This document shows positions 22,221 through 35,157 of a DNA stretch of 64,000 nucleotides, one piece after another (position 1 is the stretch's first letter; each line of letters begins with the position of its first letter). The position numbers and the translations under genes were made by a program. The notes under the pieces are model-generated. The model was not told where the DNA came from. It saw nothing but the letters and a program-made list of their open reading frames with translations, and ran no database searches. Source of the stretch: Megalobrama amblycephala. Its lineage: Eukaryota > Chordata > Actinopteri > Cypriniformes > Xenocyprididae. The DNA is taken from positions 29,849,451 through 29,913,450 of the forward strand of contig NC_063052.1 of assembly GCF_018812025.1 (NCBI RefSeq), given 5' to 3'.

Positions 22221-24596
22221 CTGAAACGAGTCGCTCATTTCTGCATCAAGTCCTTCAAGATCATCCACAGCAGACTGAGTCTTTTTCAGAGTCAGGTCAG
22301 CAGTCAGTGTGCCCTCATTATAAGATCTGACGAACTTGAAGTCACTAGTGCGCGAGCCCGTGGTCAGGTACGCGTCATAATTGTAAGTGCTGCGGAGAGT
22401 TCCCGCGCCCTCCACCTCTGCGTAATTTGGAGGGAGATACGCGCTGGGAATGGCTACAGCTCCATCAAACAACAGTCTGGGCTTTCTCCTGCGACAAAAC
22501 CTCACGGCCAGGATGATGATGATGAAGGTCAGGAAGAAAGTGGAAACGGACACCAGCGCAATGATCAGATAAAACGTCAGTTTGGAGCTGCTCTCGTCAT
22601 GAGACATGTCTTTCAGTTCTGGAACTTCAGCCAAGTTATCTGATATGAGTAAATACAACGCGCACGTGGCTGAGAGAGAGGGCTGTCCGTTATCTCTCAC
22701 GGACACAATAAGGTTCTGTTTCATGCTGTCAGATTCAGAAATGTCCCGCTGCGTCCTGATCTCCCCGCTGTGGACACCGATAGTGAAAAGTCCCGGATCA
22801 GTCGCTTTAATAAAGTGATACGAGAGCCACGCGTTCTGGCCAGAATCCGAGTCCACGGCGATCACCTTGGAGACCAGGGAGCCCGCCTGCGCAGCTTTGG
22901 GCACCATCTCGGTCATGAAGGAGTTTCCCTCCGGAGAGGGGTATAATATCTGAGGGGAGTTGTCATTCTCATCCGATATGAAGACACTCATGCTCACATT
23001 ACTGCTCAGAGGAGGAGAACCGTTGTCTCTGGCTAACACGAGCACTTTGAAACTCTTCAGCTGTTCGTAATCAAACGATCTCACGGCATGAATGACCCCG
23101 GTGTCTCCGTTAATGGAGAGAAAGGAGGACACCGGTGCGCCATTGACATCAGAGGACAACAGAGAATAAACTACAGTGCCATTCTGTCTCCAGTCCGGGT
23201 CTGTAGCTGATACTGAACAAATAGAGGAGCCCGGTTTGTTATTTTCTTGCACATGAGCTCTGTAATTGTGCTCCTGAAAGACAGGTGGATTATCATTCAC
23301 GTCAGCTACAGTCAAGTGAAGATTCTTAGTGGAAGATAAAGGCGGAGAGCCCTCATCAGTAGCAGTGATTGTAAGATTATAATCAGAGAGCAGCTCGCGG
23401 TCTAATTCACCTGTGGTCACCAGAGAATAGTAATTTTTGATTGAAGGAACGAGTTTAAATGGGACGTTCTGCTGAATGGAGCAGCGCACCTGTCCGTTAT
23501 TCTCAGAGTCTCTGTCCTGAACATTAATGATGCCAACCTCTGTACCGGGTAACGCATTCTCGGGAACGGGACTACGTAAAGATTTCAAACGTATCTCAGG
23601 AGCATTGTCATTAACATCTGTAAGTTGAATTACAACTTTAGCGTCACTGGATAAACCAAATCCATCTTTCCCTTCAACGCGTAATTCATAAACCGCTTCG
23701 TCTTCGAAATCAAGTGCACCTGTAACTCGAATATCACCTGTACGTGGATCTAACGAGAACAGCTTTCTAGCTCTGTCAGAGATACGACCAAATTCATATG
23801 TCACTTCTCCATTTTGTCCCTCGTCAGCATCAGTAGCGCTCACTGTCACCACTACAGTATCTACAGGAGAATTTTCAGGCAGACTGACTTTATAAACGGC
23901 CTGACTAAAGACTGGAGCATTATCATTAGCATCCAGCACAGTGACGTGTATGGCTACAGTACCTGATCTCGGTGGAGTCCCGCCGTCTACCGCAGTGAGA
24001 ATTAATGTCACCTCTTTCTGCTGCTCACGATCCAACTCTTTCTCTAGCAGTAATTCCAAATTCTTTTCTCCGTCTACATTTGAATTAACAGCCAGTTGAA
24101 AGTTATCATTTCTTTGTAGATTGTATTTTTGAACTGCATTCTGTCCTACATCTGCATCATGAGCCGAATTCAAGCGATAGCGAGTACCTCGGAGAGCAGA
24201 TTCCCTAATTTCAAATGTGATCAAATCCTTTGAGAAAACAGGCGAATTGTCGTTAATATCCTGAATTTGAACTGAAACGCGGTGCAGCTCTAATGGATCC
24301 TCTAGCATGAACTCAAATTTTAAAACACATGAAACCCTGTCGCCACAGATCTCCTCTCTGTCGATTCTCTCCGCTACGGTCAGTTCTCCAGTATTCAGAT
24401 TAATGTCACAGTATCGTTTTCTGTTACCTTCAGTATCAATGCGAGCCTTACGAGATGACAGTCTGTTCACATCGAGCCCGAGATCCTTTGCTATATTTCC
24501 AATCACAGATCCGCGTTTCATCTCCTCCGGGAAAGAATAGCTCACGTCTCCATAAGCGGTGTGCGCCATCAGCCCGAAGAACAAAAGACCAAACAT
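22221..24596 (-). CDS. pcdhg: V5: gamma-type protocadherin variable exon, twin of V7
   Basis: 792 codons, donor CAG|GTAGGA. EC1 loop is [10 protein letters not shown]2 ([20 protein letters not shown]) and EC3 ([20 protein letters not shown]) are virtually those of V7, 9 kb away with V6 in between. EC3 has a [11 protein letters not shown] strand and enters EC4 with [14 protein letters not shown], different from the NSPVPENA of most exons. Private changes: FFGLMAH in the leader, SVSM for SVSV in EC5, VDSDSG in EC6 (shared with V10) and YHFIK. The start has a purine at -3. V5 and V7 probably have the same homophilic specificity. Confidence 0.95.
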
Positions 24597-24831
24597 CTCA
24601 ACAGCAGAGCAGAACGTTTGAAATGCCTAAGAAATTAAATCCAGGAACACAACAATGTACATGTAAAAGGAGAACATAAATACAGATCTGAATTTAGAAA
24701 TGTAGACAGAAGTACAGTATATGAGGCAGTCTCCGTCGACGATTTTCTATAATGAGGCGAGCTCAAAGCCCTGTGTATGACATCAGAATCAGGGTGGAGA
24801 GATGTGTACTGAACACACACATGGTTTTGCA

Positions 24832-24846
24832 GGTGAACAGCGACAC
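24832..24846 (-). promoter_or_regulatory. CGCT conserved sequence element of V5
   Basis: GGTGAACAGCGACAC, 236 bp upstream of the V5 ATG, with TATAGAAAAT on the minus strand about 80 bp downstream. Confidence 0.62.
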
Positions 24847-25098
24847 TGTGAGTTAAAATAAGAAACTGCACGACATTCATATCTCTGACAGGATTAAGTG
24901 CTGGAATATACACCGAACTTGGCATATACTTAAGTATTTTGAGAATTAAGAACAAGCAACGACATTCACTGAAGATTGGGAGATTAAAAAATCCCACAAC
25001 ATTTAAGGTACTAATACAAGAAAGAAAGAAAGAAAACAGCGGTATAGAGGGCTACATTATTTAGGAGCAAAAAATCCAAATACCAAGAATAATGCTGA

Positions 25099-25119
25099 TG
25101 CAGCACCATGGACAGCAAA
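25099..25119 (+). promoter_or_regulatory. RE1/NRSE (REST site) of V5
   Basis: TG-CAGCACC, AT, GGACAGCAAAA, 503 bp upstream of the start. Confidence 0.78.
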
Positions 25120-25794
25120 AATAAAACCTGCTCAATGCAAATTCCATTTCTAAAACAGTAACATTTTGACAGAGACTATTACAAACATCCGAATGGCACA
25201 CAAAGTGACGTTAGAGAGAGAGAAAAAAAAGAGATAAAAATGCGTTTGACAAAACGAGTAGTCAAAAGAACAAGTCAGTTTCTGATTTATTTCTTTAAAT
25301 GTCACTATAAGCTAACTGTAAACGCTTTAAATGAAAGAATAACGACTAAAAATAATGAAAAACTCAATAGTAACACGACTCGTGAAACATGATACATGAC
25401 TTACAATTGATCATATATGAGAAAAATCTAAAAATAAATTATACTAATTTATCGATCTATATTTCAGACTTCAAACTGACCCTCACAAATGTTCATGTTT
25501 TTAAAAGCACTTGAATAAGTTACGTGGTCGTGTTATTTTAAAGAGCCTGTTATCGATTAAAGCAGTCAGTTACACATACACATCTAATCTGTAAACCCAG
25601 TGAATAAGCATTTTTTCTAAAGAAAGTATTCTCGTGTGCGCATTATGTCCTTTCAGATCACAAGAAAACAAATTTGGCCAGTCTATAAAGAATATACTTG
25701 TACAAGACAACGCAAATGATTAAATCATGGTGAATATAAAAACACAAAAAGGTGAAGAAACCGCTCAACATCATCTGTAGTCTACAGCGAACTG

Positions 25795-25802
25795 TGACGT
25801 CA
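25795..25802. promoter_or_regulatory. CRE palindrome in fossil promoter
   Basis: TGACGTCA, a perfect CREB/ATF site, followed 10 bp on by TGACATCA; living promoters keep only the second, imperfect motif. Confidence 0.6.
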
Positions 25803-26100
25803 GGTATATGACATCATATGAACAGAGTGGAGAAACAATGTCAGCGGTGGCACTGGTAAACAGCAACACAGAGTTCAATTAGGAAACTCTAATAACTCTG
25901 ACAATAAATGCCAAAAAGTGGATACAACACATGACATGTCTTTACAATATCAAAATCCTGGATCAAACAAACATTCTCGTAGAATTTAAAAGAGAACAAG
26001 CTCGATTTTAAAGAGCATATATTAAACCTACACATATATAAATAAAGACACGAGTGTAAACAGACACAGGAAAAACCACACCAGAAACAGACACTGCCTG

Positions 26101-26120
26101 TACAGCACATGGACAGCAAA
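26101..26120 (+). promoter_or_regulatory. Second RE1-like site in the V5-V6 spacer
   Basis: TA-CAGCAC then ATGGACAGCAAA: one base shorter between the halves than canonical RE1, which may weaken REST binding. Confidence 0.5.
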
Positions 26121-26434
26121 TAGAAAAATGCCATTTTACCCAAAACTTACTATCCGATATATTTTTTAAACAGGAGATGAAGACAAAAAGTAAATAAAAA
26201 TATAGAGAAACTCACCAACTATTCACACCGCATGAGGTCACATTATAAGACTTTGTGCCACTTAATCTCGATTTTTAACATTTCTGAAATCCCTTTAAAT
26301 CCAATTTGTTTTTTGTTTTATTGTTGTTGTTTTTTTTGTTTTTTTGGAAAAATATGTCTAATAACAAACTGGTGCTGATTAACAAAAATAAAAATAAAAA
26401 TAAATAAATAAAAGATAACATTCTCGTACAAGAC

Positions 26435-26466
<32 letters not shown>

Positions 26467-26585
26467 CGCTACTTGATATAGTTACTTTTCAGACTTCAAA
26501 CTGACCCTATAAAATGTTAAAGTCTGCAGTCAACAGAGAATAGAAATAAATATTAAATAATAATAAAAATCTTTGTTAGTCCTAC

Positions 26586-28961
26586 CTGAAACGAGTCGCT
26601 CATTTCTGCATCAAGTCCTTCAAGATCATCCACAGCAGACTGAGTCTTTTTCAGAGTCAGGTCAGCAGTCAGTGTGCCCTCATTATAAGATCTGACGAAC
26701 TTGAAGTCACTAGTGCGCGAGCCCGTGGTTAGGTACGCGTCATAATTGTAAGTGCTGCGGAGAGTTCCCGCGCCCTCCACCTCTGCGTAATTTGGAGGGA
26801 GATACGCGCTGGGAATGGCTACAGCTCCATCAAACAACAGTCTGGGCTTTCTCCTGCGACAAAACCTCACGGCCAGGATGATGATGATGAAGGTCAGGAA
26901 GAAAGTGGAAACGGACACTAGCGCAATGATCAGATAAAACGTCAGTTTGGAGCTGCTCTCGTCATGAGACATGTCTTTCAGTTCTGGAACTTCAGCCAAG
27001 TTATCTGATATGAGTAAATACAACGCGCACGTGGCTGAGAGAGAGGGCTGTCCGTTATCTCTCACGGACACAATAAGGTTCTGCTTCATGCTGTCAGATT
27101 CAGAAATGTCCCGCTGCGTCCTGATCTCCCCGCTGTGGACACCGATAGTGAAAAGTCCCGGATCAGTCGCTTTAATAATGTGATACGAGAGCCACGCGTT
27201 CTGGCCAGAATCCGCGTCCACGGCGATCACCTTGGAGACCAGGGAGCCCGCCTGCGCAGCTTTGGGCACCATCTCGGTCATGAAGGAGTTTCCCTCCGGA
27301 GAGGGGTATAATATCTGAGGGGAGTTGTCATTCTCATCCGATATGAAGACACTCACGCTCACGTTACTGCTCAGAGGAGGAGAACCGTTGTCTCTGGCTA
27401 ACACGAGCACTTTGAAACTTTTCAGCTGTTCGTAATCAAACGATCTCACGGCATGAATGACCCCGGTGTCTCCGTTAATGGATAGAAAGGAGGACACCGG
27501 TGCGCCATTGACATCAGAGGACAACAGAGAATAAACTACAGTGCCATTCTGTCTCCAGTCCGGGTCTGTAGCTGATACTGAACAAATAGAGGAGCCCGGT
27601 TTGTTATTTTCTTGCACATGAGCTCTGTAATTGTGCTCCTGAAATACAGGTGGATTATCATTCACGTCAGCTACAGTCAAGTGAAGATTCTTAGTGGAAG
27701 ATAAAGGCGGAGAGCCCTCATCAGTAGCAGTGATTGTAAGATTATAATCAGAGAGCAGCTCGCGGTCTAATTCACCTGTGGTCACCAGAGAATAGTAATT
27801 TTTGATTGAAGGAACGAGTTTAAATGGGACGTTCTGCTGAATGGAGCAGCGCACCTGTCCGTTATTCTCAGAGTCTCTGTCCTGAACATTAATGATGCCA
27901 ACCTCTGTACCGGGGAACGCGTTCTCGGGAACGGGACTATTCAAAGATTTGATTATAAGAATGGGGGGATTGTCATTTATGTCAGTAATTTCTATAACCA
28001 CTTTTGTATCTGAGGAAAGACCATACCCGTCCTTAGCCTCGACAATAATTTCATATCTTGATTCATCTTCAAAATCTATTGGCCCTTTCACGGAAATTTG
28101 TCCAGTTTGATGATCCAATGAAAAAGATTCTTTTGAATATTCGGATAAATGACCAAACTCATATGTCACTTCTCCATTTTGTCCCTCGTCAGCATCAGTA
28201 GCGCTCACTGTCAGCACTACAGTATCTACAGGAGAATTTTCAGGCAGACTGACTTTATAGACGGCCTGACTAAAGACTGGAGCATTATCATTAGCATCCA
28301 GCACAGTGACGTGTATGGCTACAGTACCTGATCTCGGTGGAGTCCCGCCGTCTACCGCAGTGAGAATTAATGTCACCTCTTTCTGCTGCTCACGATCCAA
28401 CTCTTTATCCAACACTAACTCGACGTACTTGCCTCCATCTGTCTTTGAATTCACTGCTAAAATAAAATTTAAATTTCTCTCAAATATGTATGTTTGCACT
28501 GAATTGTGGCCGACATCTGCATCACGAGCCTCAATGACACGAAAACGAGCACCTTTATCGGCACTTTCACTTATTTCGAGCTTGATTACATCTTTGGGAA
28601 ATACTGGCGTATTATCATTAATGTCTTGGATTTGTAGAACAACGCGATGCGATTCCAAAGGATTTTCTAACACAAATTCGAAATTAAGCGCACAAGAAAG
28701 CCTCTCCTTACAAAGTCCCTCTCTATCTATCCGATCGGCCACTATCAATTCTCCCGTATTCAGATTAATGTCACAGTATCGTTTTCTGTTACCTTCAGTA
28801 TCAATGCGAGCTTTACGAGATGACAGTCTGTTCACATCGAGCCCGAGATCCTTTGCTATATTTCCAATCACAGATCCGCGTTTCATCTCCTCCGGGAAAG
28901 AATAGCTCACGTCTCCATAAGCGGTGTGCGCCATCAGCACGAAGAACAAAAGACCAAACAT
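26586..28961 (-). CDS. pcdhg: V6: gamma-type protocadherin variable exon
   Basis: 792 codons from the MFG start, donor CAG|GTAGGA. EC1 loop is [10 protein letters not shown]1 ends [11 protein letters not shown], a small divergence in an otherwise fixed segment. EC2 ([37 protein letters not shown]) is related to V1/V2, and EC3 carries [20 protein letters not shown] and [16 protein letters not shown]. An in-frame ATG seven codons upstream (28980-28982) exists because a base is missing relative to V0/V1, where the same ATG is out of frame; its -3 base is T, whereas the MFG ATG has G, so I prefer the latter. The 3' flank matches V8, V9 and V11. Confidence 0.94.
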
Positions 28962-29207
28962 CTCGACAGCAGAGCGGAACATTTAAAATGCTTCAGATGT
29001 TCAGCAGAAATTAAATCCAGCAAGACAGTTAATATGTAAAAGACAACATAAATATAAAACTCAATGTAGAATAATAGCCAGAAGGACAGTATTATAGCAG
29101 CAATCACTCGCCGTCGATGATTTTCTGTTACTAGACGAGACTGAAACCCTCTATGACATCACAAACAGGGTGGAGAGATGTGTACTGAAGTCACACATTG
29201 TTTTGTA

Positions 29208-29222
29208 GGTGAACAGCGACAC
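29208..29222 (-). promoter_or_regulatory. CGCT conserved sequence element of V6
   Basis: GGTGAACAGCGACAC, 247 bp upstream of the MFG start. Confidence 0.6.
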
Positions 29223-29450
29223 TTTGAGTTAAAGGAAAAAACTGCATGAGATTCACCTCTCTCACAGGATTAAGCCTCGGAACATGCACTGAACAGATGA
29301 AATGTACTTAAAATTATTTTGCAAAACCAGAGGCAGCAGTAACATTCTCTGAATAATGGGAGATCGAAATTACCACAGCATTTAGGCCTAAAGTATTTAC
29401 AAAAAATACATAAATAAATAACAGAATGCTGCCAGCTACACTGTGTATGA

Positions 29451-29481
<31 letters not shown>

Positions 29482-29500
29482 CACCAGTGCAGTGCAACAG

Positions 29501-29521
29501 TTAAGCACCATGGACAGCAAC
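29501..29521 (+). promoter_or_regulatory. RE1/NRSE (REST site) of V6
   Basis: TTAAGCACC, AT, GGACAGCAAC, 540 bp upstream of the start. A C to A change in the left half is the only core departure. Confidence 0.75.
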
Positions 29522-29811
29522 AGGAAAAACAAAAAATCTGTACTACGCCATTTCCTATTCGGATAAATAGTAAAATAGTAATATTGTTTTATTTTCTTTG
29601 TAAGCTAGTTTCATATAAAGGGTGAAAACTAAAAGACAACAAAACAGCAATGATAAAAAAGAGACCGCTTATAAACGGTAACATTTAATTAAATCACAAA
29701 AGACAGAATATACAAAAACTGATATTAAAAAGTCGAATGAGAGGCAAAACGATTAGTCGACAGAAAGAGACAGTTTTCACCAACAAACAAGTTTAAAAAC
29801 TTTGAGTTTTG

Positions 29812-29814
<3 letters not shown>

Positions 29815-29902
<88 letters not shown>
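29815..29902. repeat. (TA)n(GA)n microsatellite
   Basis: About 25 TA units followed by about 19 GA units; fossil-exon sequence expected at this place is probably displaced or destroyed by it. Confidence 0.95.
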
Positions 29903-29905
<3 letters not shown>

Positions 29906-30174
29906 CAAATATTTTGTATTTAAATACCTAAAACACAAAGATTCATGAAAAATGATTCAACCTATGTAATGACCAGACCAAAACTAGTTCATGGTCGATA
30001 TTATCGGACAATGAGGGCCCTGCTACAGTCAACGGTTGTACAACTGAGATGTAATATGACATCATGAACAGGGCGGAGAGACGCATAACATGAATGTCAG
30101 TGGTGGCAATTAAAACTTCAATTATAAAACCACAATAATTTTTCATTGCTCTGACATAACTGGTGACTTATGGA

Positions 30175-30175
<1 letters not shown>

Positions 30176-30245
<70 letters not shown>

Positions 30246-30252
30246 CACACAC
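30176..30252. repeat. (CA)n microsatellite
   Basis: About 38 CA units with one AAA interruption, within the decayed promoter block. Confidence 0.97.
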
Positions 30253-30312
30253 GACTGTATATAGACCTACACCGTGTAAAATCCAAACATTAACAGCAAT
30301 AGACATTGCCTC

Positions 30313-30333
30313 TACAGCACTATGGACAGCAAA
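30313..30333 (+). promoter_or_regulatory. Second RE1 in the V6-V7 spacer
   Basis: TA-CAGCACT, AT, GGACAGCAAA; one extra change (C to T) in the left half, right half intact. Confidence 0.6.
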
Positions 30334-30907
30334 TGGAAAAATGGTATTTCTGTTAAACTTCATATCCGAGTGTACAAGCACTTATAAAATGATACTTCTA
30401 TACAAATTTAAATACAGTTATGAACTTATTTCACATAACAGAGACAACATGTGACTATATATAGAACCTTATCAATGATCCGCATTGTGTAAGATAACAT
30501 TACATACATTTATCCTTGGCCAGATTAAATAATCTATTGATCATTAATATTTCTGAAATCCCCTTTAAAACAAAAAAAAATGTCTTGTATTATATTTAGG
30601 GATAAAATTCCTCCAAAAGATAACGAGAATTTACTAAAATCCCAAATGAATTAACTTACTTGTGCAGCCAATCAAATTCCATTTACTCGTCGTGGGCTTA
30701 TAGCGGGTGATGTACTGTAGAACACTCCCGCAAACATGCCATAAATGTAGCTACTTTTCAGACGTGAAACTGACCTTGAAATGTTGCACATGCAAAAGAC
30801 CACTTGAATGAATCAAGTGAAACAAAACAGAGAACACAGAGCCTGTTGCCAATGGAAACAGTCGGTTTACAAGAAAAATCACATTAAATGTAAACACAGA
30901 GCAACAT

Positions 30908-30973
30908 AATTAAAAAAGACTTGGTTAATCTTCAAAAGAACAGCACATTCCCCGATTAATCCCTTGGGCAACA
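30908..30973 (-). pseudogene. Possible exon 3'-end remnant, V6-V7 spacer
   Basis: AAAAAAGACTTGGTTAATCTT, split as AAAAAAGACTT and GGTTAATCTT, followed by AATCCCTTGG, parallels AAAGAAAGACTTAGTCCTACC and AAGTCCTTCAAG of living exons. The match is weak and may be chance. Confidence 0.35.
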
Positions 30974-31470
30974 GAACATTACTGACATAAGAAATTACAC
31001 CGATTCATGTATTCAGCATTAATATCTCATCGATAAGATGAACACAAACTTTGCTAACACACTAAAACAAAGGCTTTAAAAAGAACGAGACAATTCTTTA
31101 GACTCAAAAAAAAAAAAAATCAAAAACAACTTTAATCACGTCGAATAAAAAATATCTAGTCAAGAGGGGAGGGGAATAATCAGGTAAAAAATGTATAATT
31201 CGTGACGCCTCATAATATAAAACCGACCATACATGACCAAAAAGTAAATTAATCCACTCAAATGTAGCCTTTTAAAAAATATTTTAAAATGACTCTCAAA
31301 CAGATCCATGTGCATAAAATGAAATATTCGAATGAGTCAGGAACTTGTAGTCTTATAAGAGACTATTGGTAGTGAACGCGATCAGTTTTGAATGGAAATA
31401 CACATTGAAATTGGAGGACCAGATAAACCTATATTTGAAATCAACAAATAATTAAAGCAATTAGTCCTAC

Positions 31471-33849
31471 CTGAAACGAGTCGCTCATTTCTGCATCAAG
31501 CCCTTCAAGATCATCCACAGCAGACTGAGTCTTTTTCAGAGTCAGGTCAGCAGTCAGTGTGCCCTCATTATAAGATCTGACGAACTTGAAGTCACTAGTG
31601 CGCGAGCCCGTGGTCAGGTACGCGTCATAATTGTAAGTGCTGCGGAGAGTTCCCGCGCCCTCCACCTCTGCGTAATTTGGAGGGAGATACGCGCTGGGAA
31701 TGGCTACAGCTCCATCAAACAACAGTCTGGGCTTTCTCCTGCGACAAAACCTCACAGCCAGGATGATGATGATGAAGGTCAGGAAGAAAGTGGAAACGGA
31801 CACCAGCGCGATGATCAAATAAAACGTCAGTTTGGAGCTGCTCTCGTCATGAGACATGTCTTTCAGTTCTGGAACTTCAGCCAAGTTATCTGATATGAGT
31901 AAATACAACGCGCACGTGGCTGAGAGAGAGGGCTGTCCGTTATCTCTCACGGACACAATAAGGTTCTGTTTCATGCTGTCAGATTCAGAAATGTCCCGCT
32001 GCGTCCTGATCTCCCCGCTGTGGACACCGATAGTGAAAAGTCCCGGATCAGTCGCTTTAATAATGTGATACGAGAGCCACGCGTTCTGGCCAGAATCCGC
32101 GTCCACGGCGATCACCTTGGAGACCAGGGAGCCCGCCTGCGCAGCTTTGGGCACCATCTCGGTCATGAAGGAGTTTCCCTCCGGAGAGGGGTATAATATC
32201 TGAGGGGAGTTGTCATTCTCATCCGATATGAAGACACTCACGCTCACATTACTGCTCAGAGGAGGAGAACCGTTGTCTCTGGCTAACACGAGCACTTTGA
32301 AACTTTTCAGCTGTTCGTAATCAAACGATCTCACGGCATGAATGACCCCGGTGTCTCCGTTAATGGAGAGAAAGGAGGACACCGGTGCGCCATTGACATC
32401 AGAGGACAACAGAGAATAAACTACAGTGCCATTCTGTCTCCAGTCCGGGTCTGTAGCTGATACTGAACAAATAGAGGAGCCCGGTTTGTTATTTTCTTGC
32501 ACATGAGCTCTGTAACTGTGCTCCTGAAATACAGGTGGATTATCATTCACGTCAGCTACAGTCAAGTGAAGATTCTTAGTGGAAGATAAAGGCGGAGAGC
32601 CCTCATCAGTAGCAGTGATTGTAAGATTATAATCAGAGAGCAGCTCGCGGTCTAATTCACCTGTGGTCACCAGAGAATAGTAATTTTTGATCGAAGGAAC
32701 GAGTTTAAATGGGACGTTCTGCTGAATGGAGCAGCGCACCTGTCCGTTATTCTCAGAGTCTCTGTCCTGAACATTAATGATGCCGACCTCTGTACCGGGT
32801 AACGCGTTCTCAGGAACGGGACTACGTAAAGATTTCAAACGTATCTCAGGAGCATTGTCATTAACATCTGTAAGTTGAATTACAACTTTAGCGTCACTGG
32901 ATAAACCAAATCCATCTTTCCCTTCAACGCGTAATTCATAAACCGCTTCGTCTTCGAAATCAAGTGCACCTGTAACTCGAATATCACCTGTACGTGGATC
33001 TAACGAGAACAGCTTTCTAGCTCTGTCAGAGATACGACCAAATTCATACGTCACTTCTCCATTTTGTCCCTCATCAGCATCAGTAGCGCTCACTGTCACC
33101 ACTACAGTATCTACAGGAGAATTTTCAGGCAGACTGACTTTATAGACGGCCTGACTAAAGACTGGAGCATTATCATTAGCATCCAGCACAGTGACGTGTA
33201 TGGCTACAGTACCTGATCTCGGTGGAGTCCCGCCGTCTACCGCAGTGAGAATTAATGTCACCTCTTTCTGCTGCTCACGATCCAACTCTTTCTCTAGCAG
33301 TAATTCCAAATTCTTTTCTCCGTCTACATTTGAATTAACAGCCAGTTGAAAGTTATCATTTCTTTGTAGATTGTATTTTTGAACTGCATTCTGTCCTACA
33401 TCAGCATCATGAGCCGAATTCAAGCGATAGCGAGTACCTCGGTCAGCAGATTCCCTAATTTCAAATGTGATCAAATCCTTTGAGAAAACAGGCGAATTGT
33501 CGTTAATATCCTGAATTTGAACTGAAACACGGTGCAGCTCTAATGGATCCTCTAGCATGAACTCAAATTTTAAAACACATGAAACCCTGTCGCCACAGAT
33601 CTCCTCTCTGTCGATTCTCTCCGCTACGGTCAGTTCTCCAGTATTCAGATTAATGTCACAGTATCGTTTTCTGTTACCTTCAGTATCAATGCGAGCCTTA
33701 CGAGATGACAGTCTGTTCACATCGAGTCCGAGATCCTTTGCTATATTTCCAATCACAGATCCGCGTTTCATCTCCTCCGGGAAAGAATAGCTCACGTCTC
33801 CATAAGCGGTGTGCGCCATGATCAGCACGAAGAACAAAAGACCAAACAT
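31471..33849 (-). CDS. pcdhg: V7: gamma-type protocadherin variable exon, twin of V5
   Basis: 793 codons; one extra isoleucine codon in the signal peptide ([12 protein letters not shown]) accounts for the difference from the standard 792. EC2 and EC3 are those of V5 with minor changes (SADRGT for SALRGT), and the EC3-EC4 junction is the same [14 protein letters not shown]. It keeps the cluster consensus where V5 has private changes (SVSV, VDADSG, YHIIK), and has HSYRAHV in EC5 like V3 and V12. The donor is CAG|GTAGGA. Upstream DNA is nearly that of V5, but the 3' flank is of V3 type, so the twin pair does not share both flanks. Confidence 0.95.
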
Positions 33850-34084
33850 CTCGACAGCAAAGAAGAACGTTTGAAATGCCTAAGAAATTAAATCCAGGAA
33901 CACAACAATGTACATGTAAAACGTGAACATAAATGTAAATCTAAATTTAGAAATGTAGACAGAAGTACAGTATATGAGGCAGTCTCCGTCGACGATTTTC
34001 TATAATGAGGCGAGCTCAAAGCCCTGTGTATGACATCAGAATCAGGGTGGAGAGATGTGTACTGAACACACACATGGTTTTGCA

Positions 34085-34099
34085 GGTGAACAGCGACAC
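34085..34099 (-). promoter_or_regulatory. CGCT conserved sequence element of V7
   Basis: GGTGAACAGCGACAC, 236 bp upstream of the V7 ATG, the same spacing as V5, V8, V10 and V11. Confidence 0.62.
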
Positions 34100-34352
34100 T
34101 GTGAGTTAAAGTAAGAAACTGCATGACATTCATATCTCTGATAGGATTAAGTGCTGGAATATACACCGAACTTGGCATATACTGAAGTATTTTGAGAATC
34201 AAGAACAAGCAACGACATTCACTGAAGATTGGGAGATTAAAAAACACCCACTACAATTAAGGTACTTATACAAAAAGAAAGAAAGAATACAGTGGTATAG
34301 AGGGCTACGTTATTTAGGAGCAAAAAAATCCTAATACCAAGAATAATGCTGA

Positions 34353-34373
34353 TGCAGCACCATGGACAGCAAA
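34353..34373 (+). promoter_or_regulatory. RE1/NRSE (REST site) of V7
   Basis: TG-CAGCACC, AT, GGACAGCAAAA, 504 bp upstream of the start. Confidence 0.78.
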
Positions 34374-35157
34374 AATAAAACCTGCTCAATGCAAATTCCA
34401 TTTCTACTTAAATTGCATTTAAAAATATCGACATCAGAATGTAATTGTCTTCATAAGCCACATTCACATAAGAGACATAAATGAGAAAAACGCAAAATTA
34501 CATAAAAAAGCAACATTTTGTCAGAGTCTATTACAAACATCCGAATGCCACACAAAGTGATGTTAGAAAAAAAAAGAAAGAAAAAAAAAAAAAACGATAA
34601 AAATGCATTTGATAAAACAAGTTGTTAGAACAAGTCAGTTTCTTATTTATTTCTTTAAATGTCACCATAGACTAACTGTAAACTCTTTAAAATGAAAGAA
34701 TAAGGACTAAAAATAATGAAAAACTCAATAGTAACACGAATCGTGAAACATGATACATGACTTACAATTGATCATACATGAGCAGAAAATCTAAAAATTA
34801 GACTATTTTATCGATCTATATTTCAGACTTTAAATTGAACCTCGCAAATGTTCGTTTGTCTAAAAGCACTTGAATGAGCCTCGTGATGTTGCTTTTTTTA
34901 AGGGTCTGTTGTTCGTGAAAGCAGTAAATTAAATTACATACCTATACACATCTAATCTGTAAACCCAGTCCATTCGCATTTTTTTCTAAAGAAAACATTC
35001 TCGTGTGCGCATGATGTCCTTCCAGATCACAAGAACACAAATTTGACCAATCTATAAATAATATACTTGTACAAGACAACGCAAATGACTGAATCATGGT
35101 GAATATAACCAGACAAACATGTGAAGAAACCGCTCAACATCATCTGTTGTCGAACTG

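Larger units (their letters stand above)
25615..26120 (-). pseudogene. Fossil variable-exon locus, V5-V6 spacer
   Basis: Bases 25615-25675 resemble an exon 3' end (TCTAAAGAAAG, then ATGTCCTTTCAGATCA for AAGTCCTTCAAGATCA), with the donor codons deleted. After about 120 bp comes a block matching living promoters (TATGACATCA, CAGAGTGGAG, then GGTAAACAGCAACAC at 25855 in place of the CGCT element) and an RE1-like site. The coding body of more than 2 kb is absent. Confidence 0.75.
24597..26583. other. V5-V6 spacer
   Basis: V5 promoter (CGCT element, TATA-like motif at 24742-24751, RE1), a short GAAA repeat near 25020, then a full fossil exon locus with CRE and second RE1, poly-A and T-rich tracts, and the V6 3' flank. 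Confidence 0.8.
30040..30333 (-). pseudogene. Decayed promoter block, V6-V7 spacer
   Basis: TATGACATCATGAACAGGG and GTCAGTGGTGGCA match the fossil promoters elsewhere; an RE1 follows after a CA repeat. No recognisable exon 3' end lies beside it on the low side. Confidence 0.6.
28962..31468. other. V6-V7 spacer
   Basis: V6 promoter (V0/V1 type) with CGCT element and RE1, a TA/GA microsatellite, a decayed promoter with an RE1 split by a CA repeat, a weak exon 3'-end remnant near 30908 and the V7 3' flank of V3 type. Confidence 0.75.

Noticed and set aside
28306..28905. 199-codon plus-strand open frame opposite V6, and many 60-120 codon frames opposite other exons
   Set aside because: They mirror conserved protocadherin coding sequence, recur at the same place in each exon, and resemble no protein I know; shadows of the real genes.
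30170..30454. 94-codon frame rich in His-Thr
   Set aside because: Translation of a CA microsatellite.
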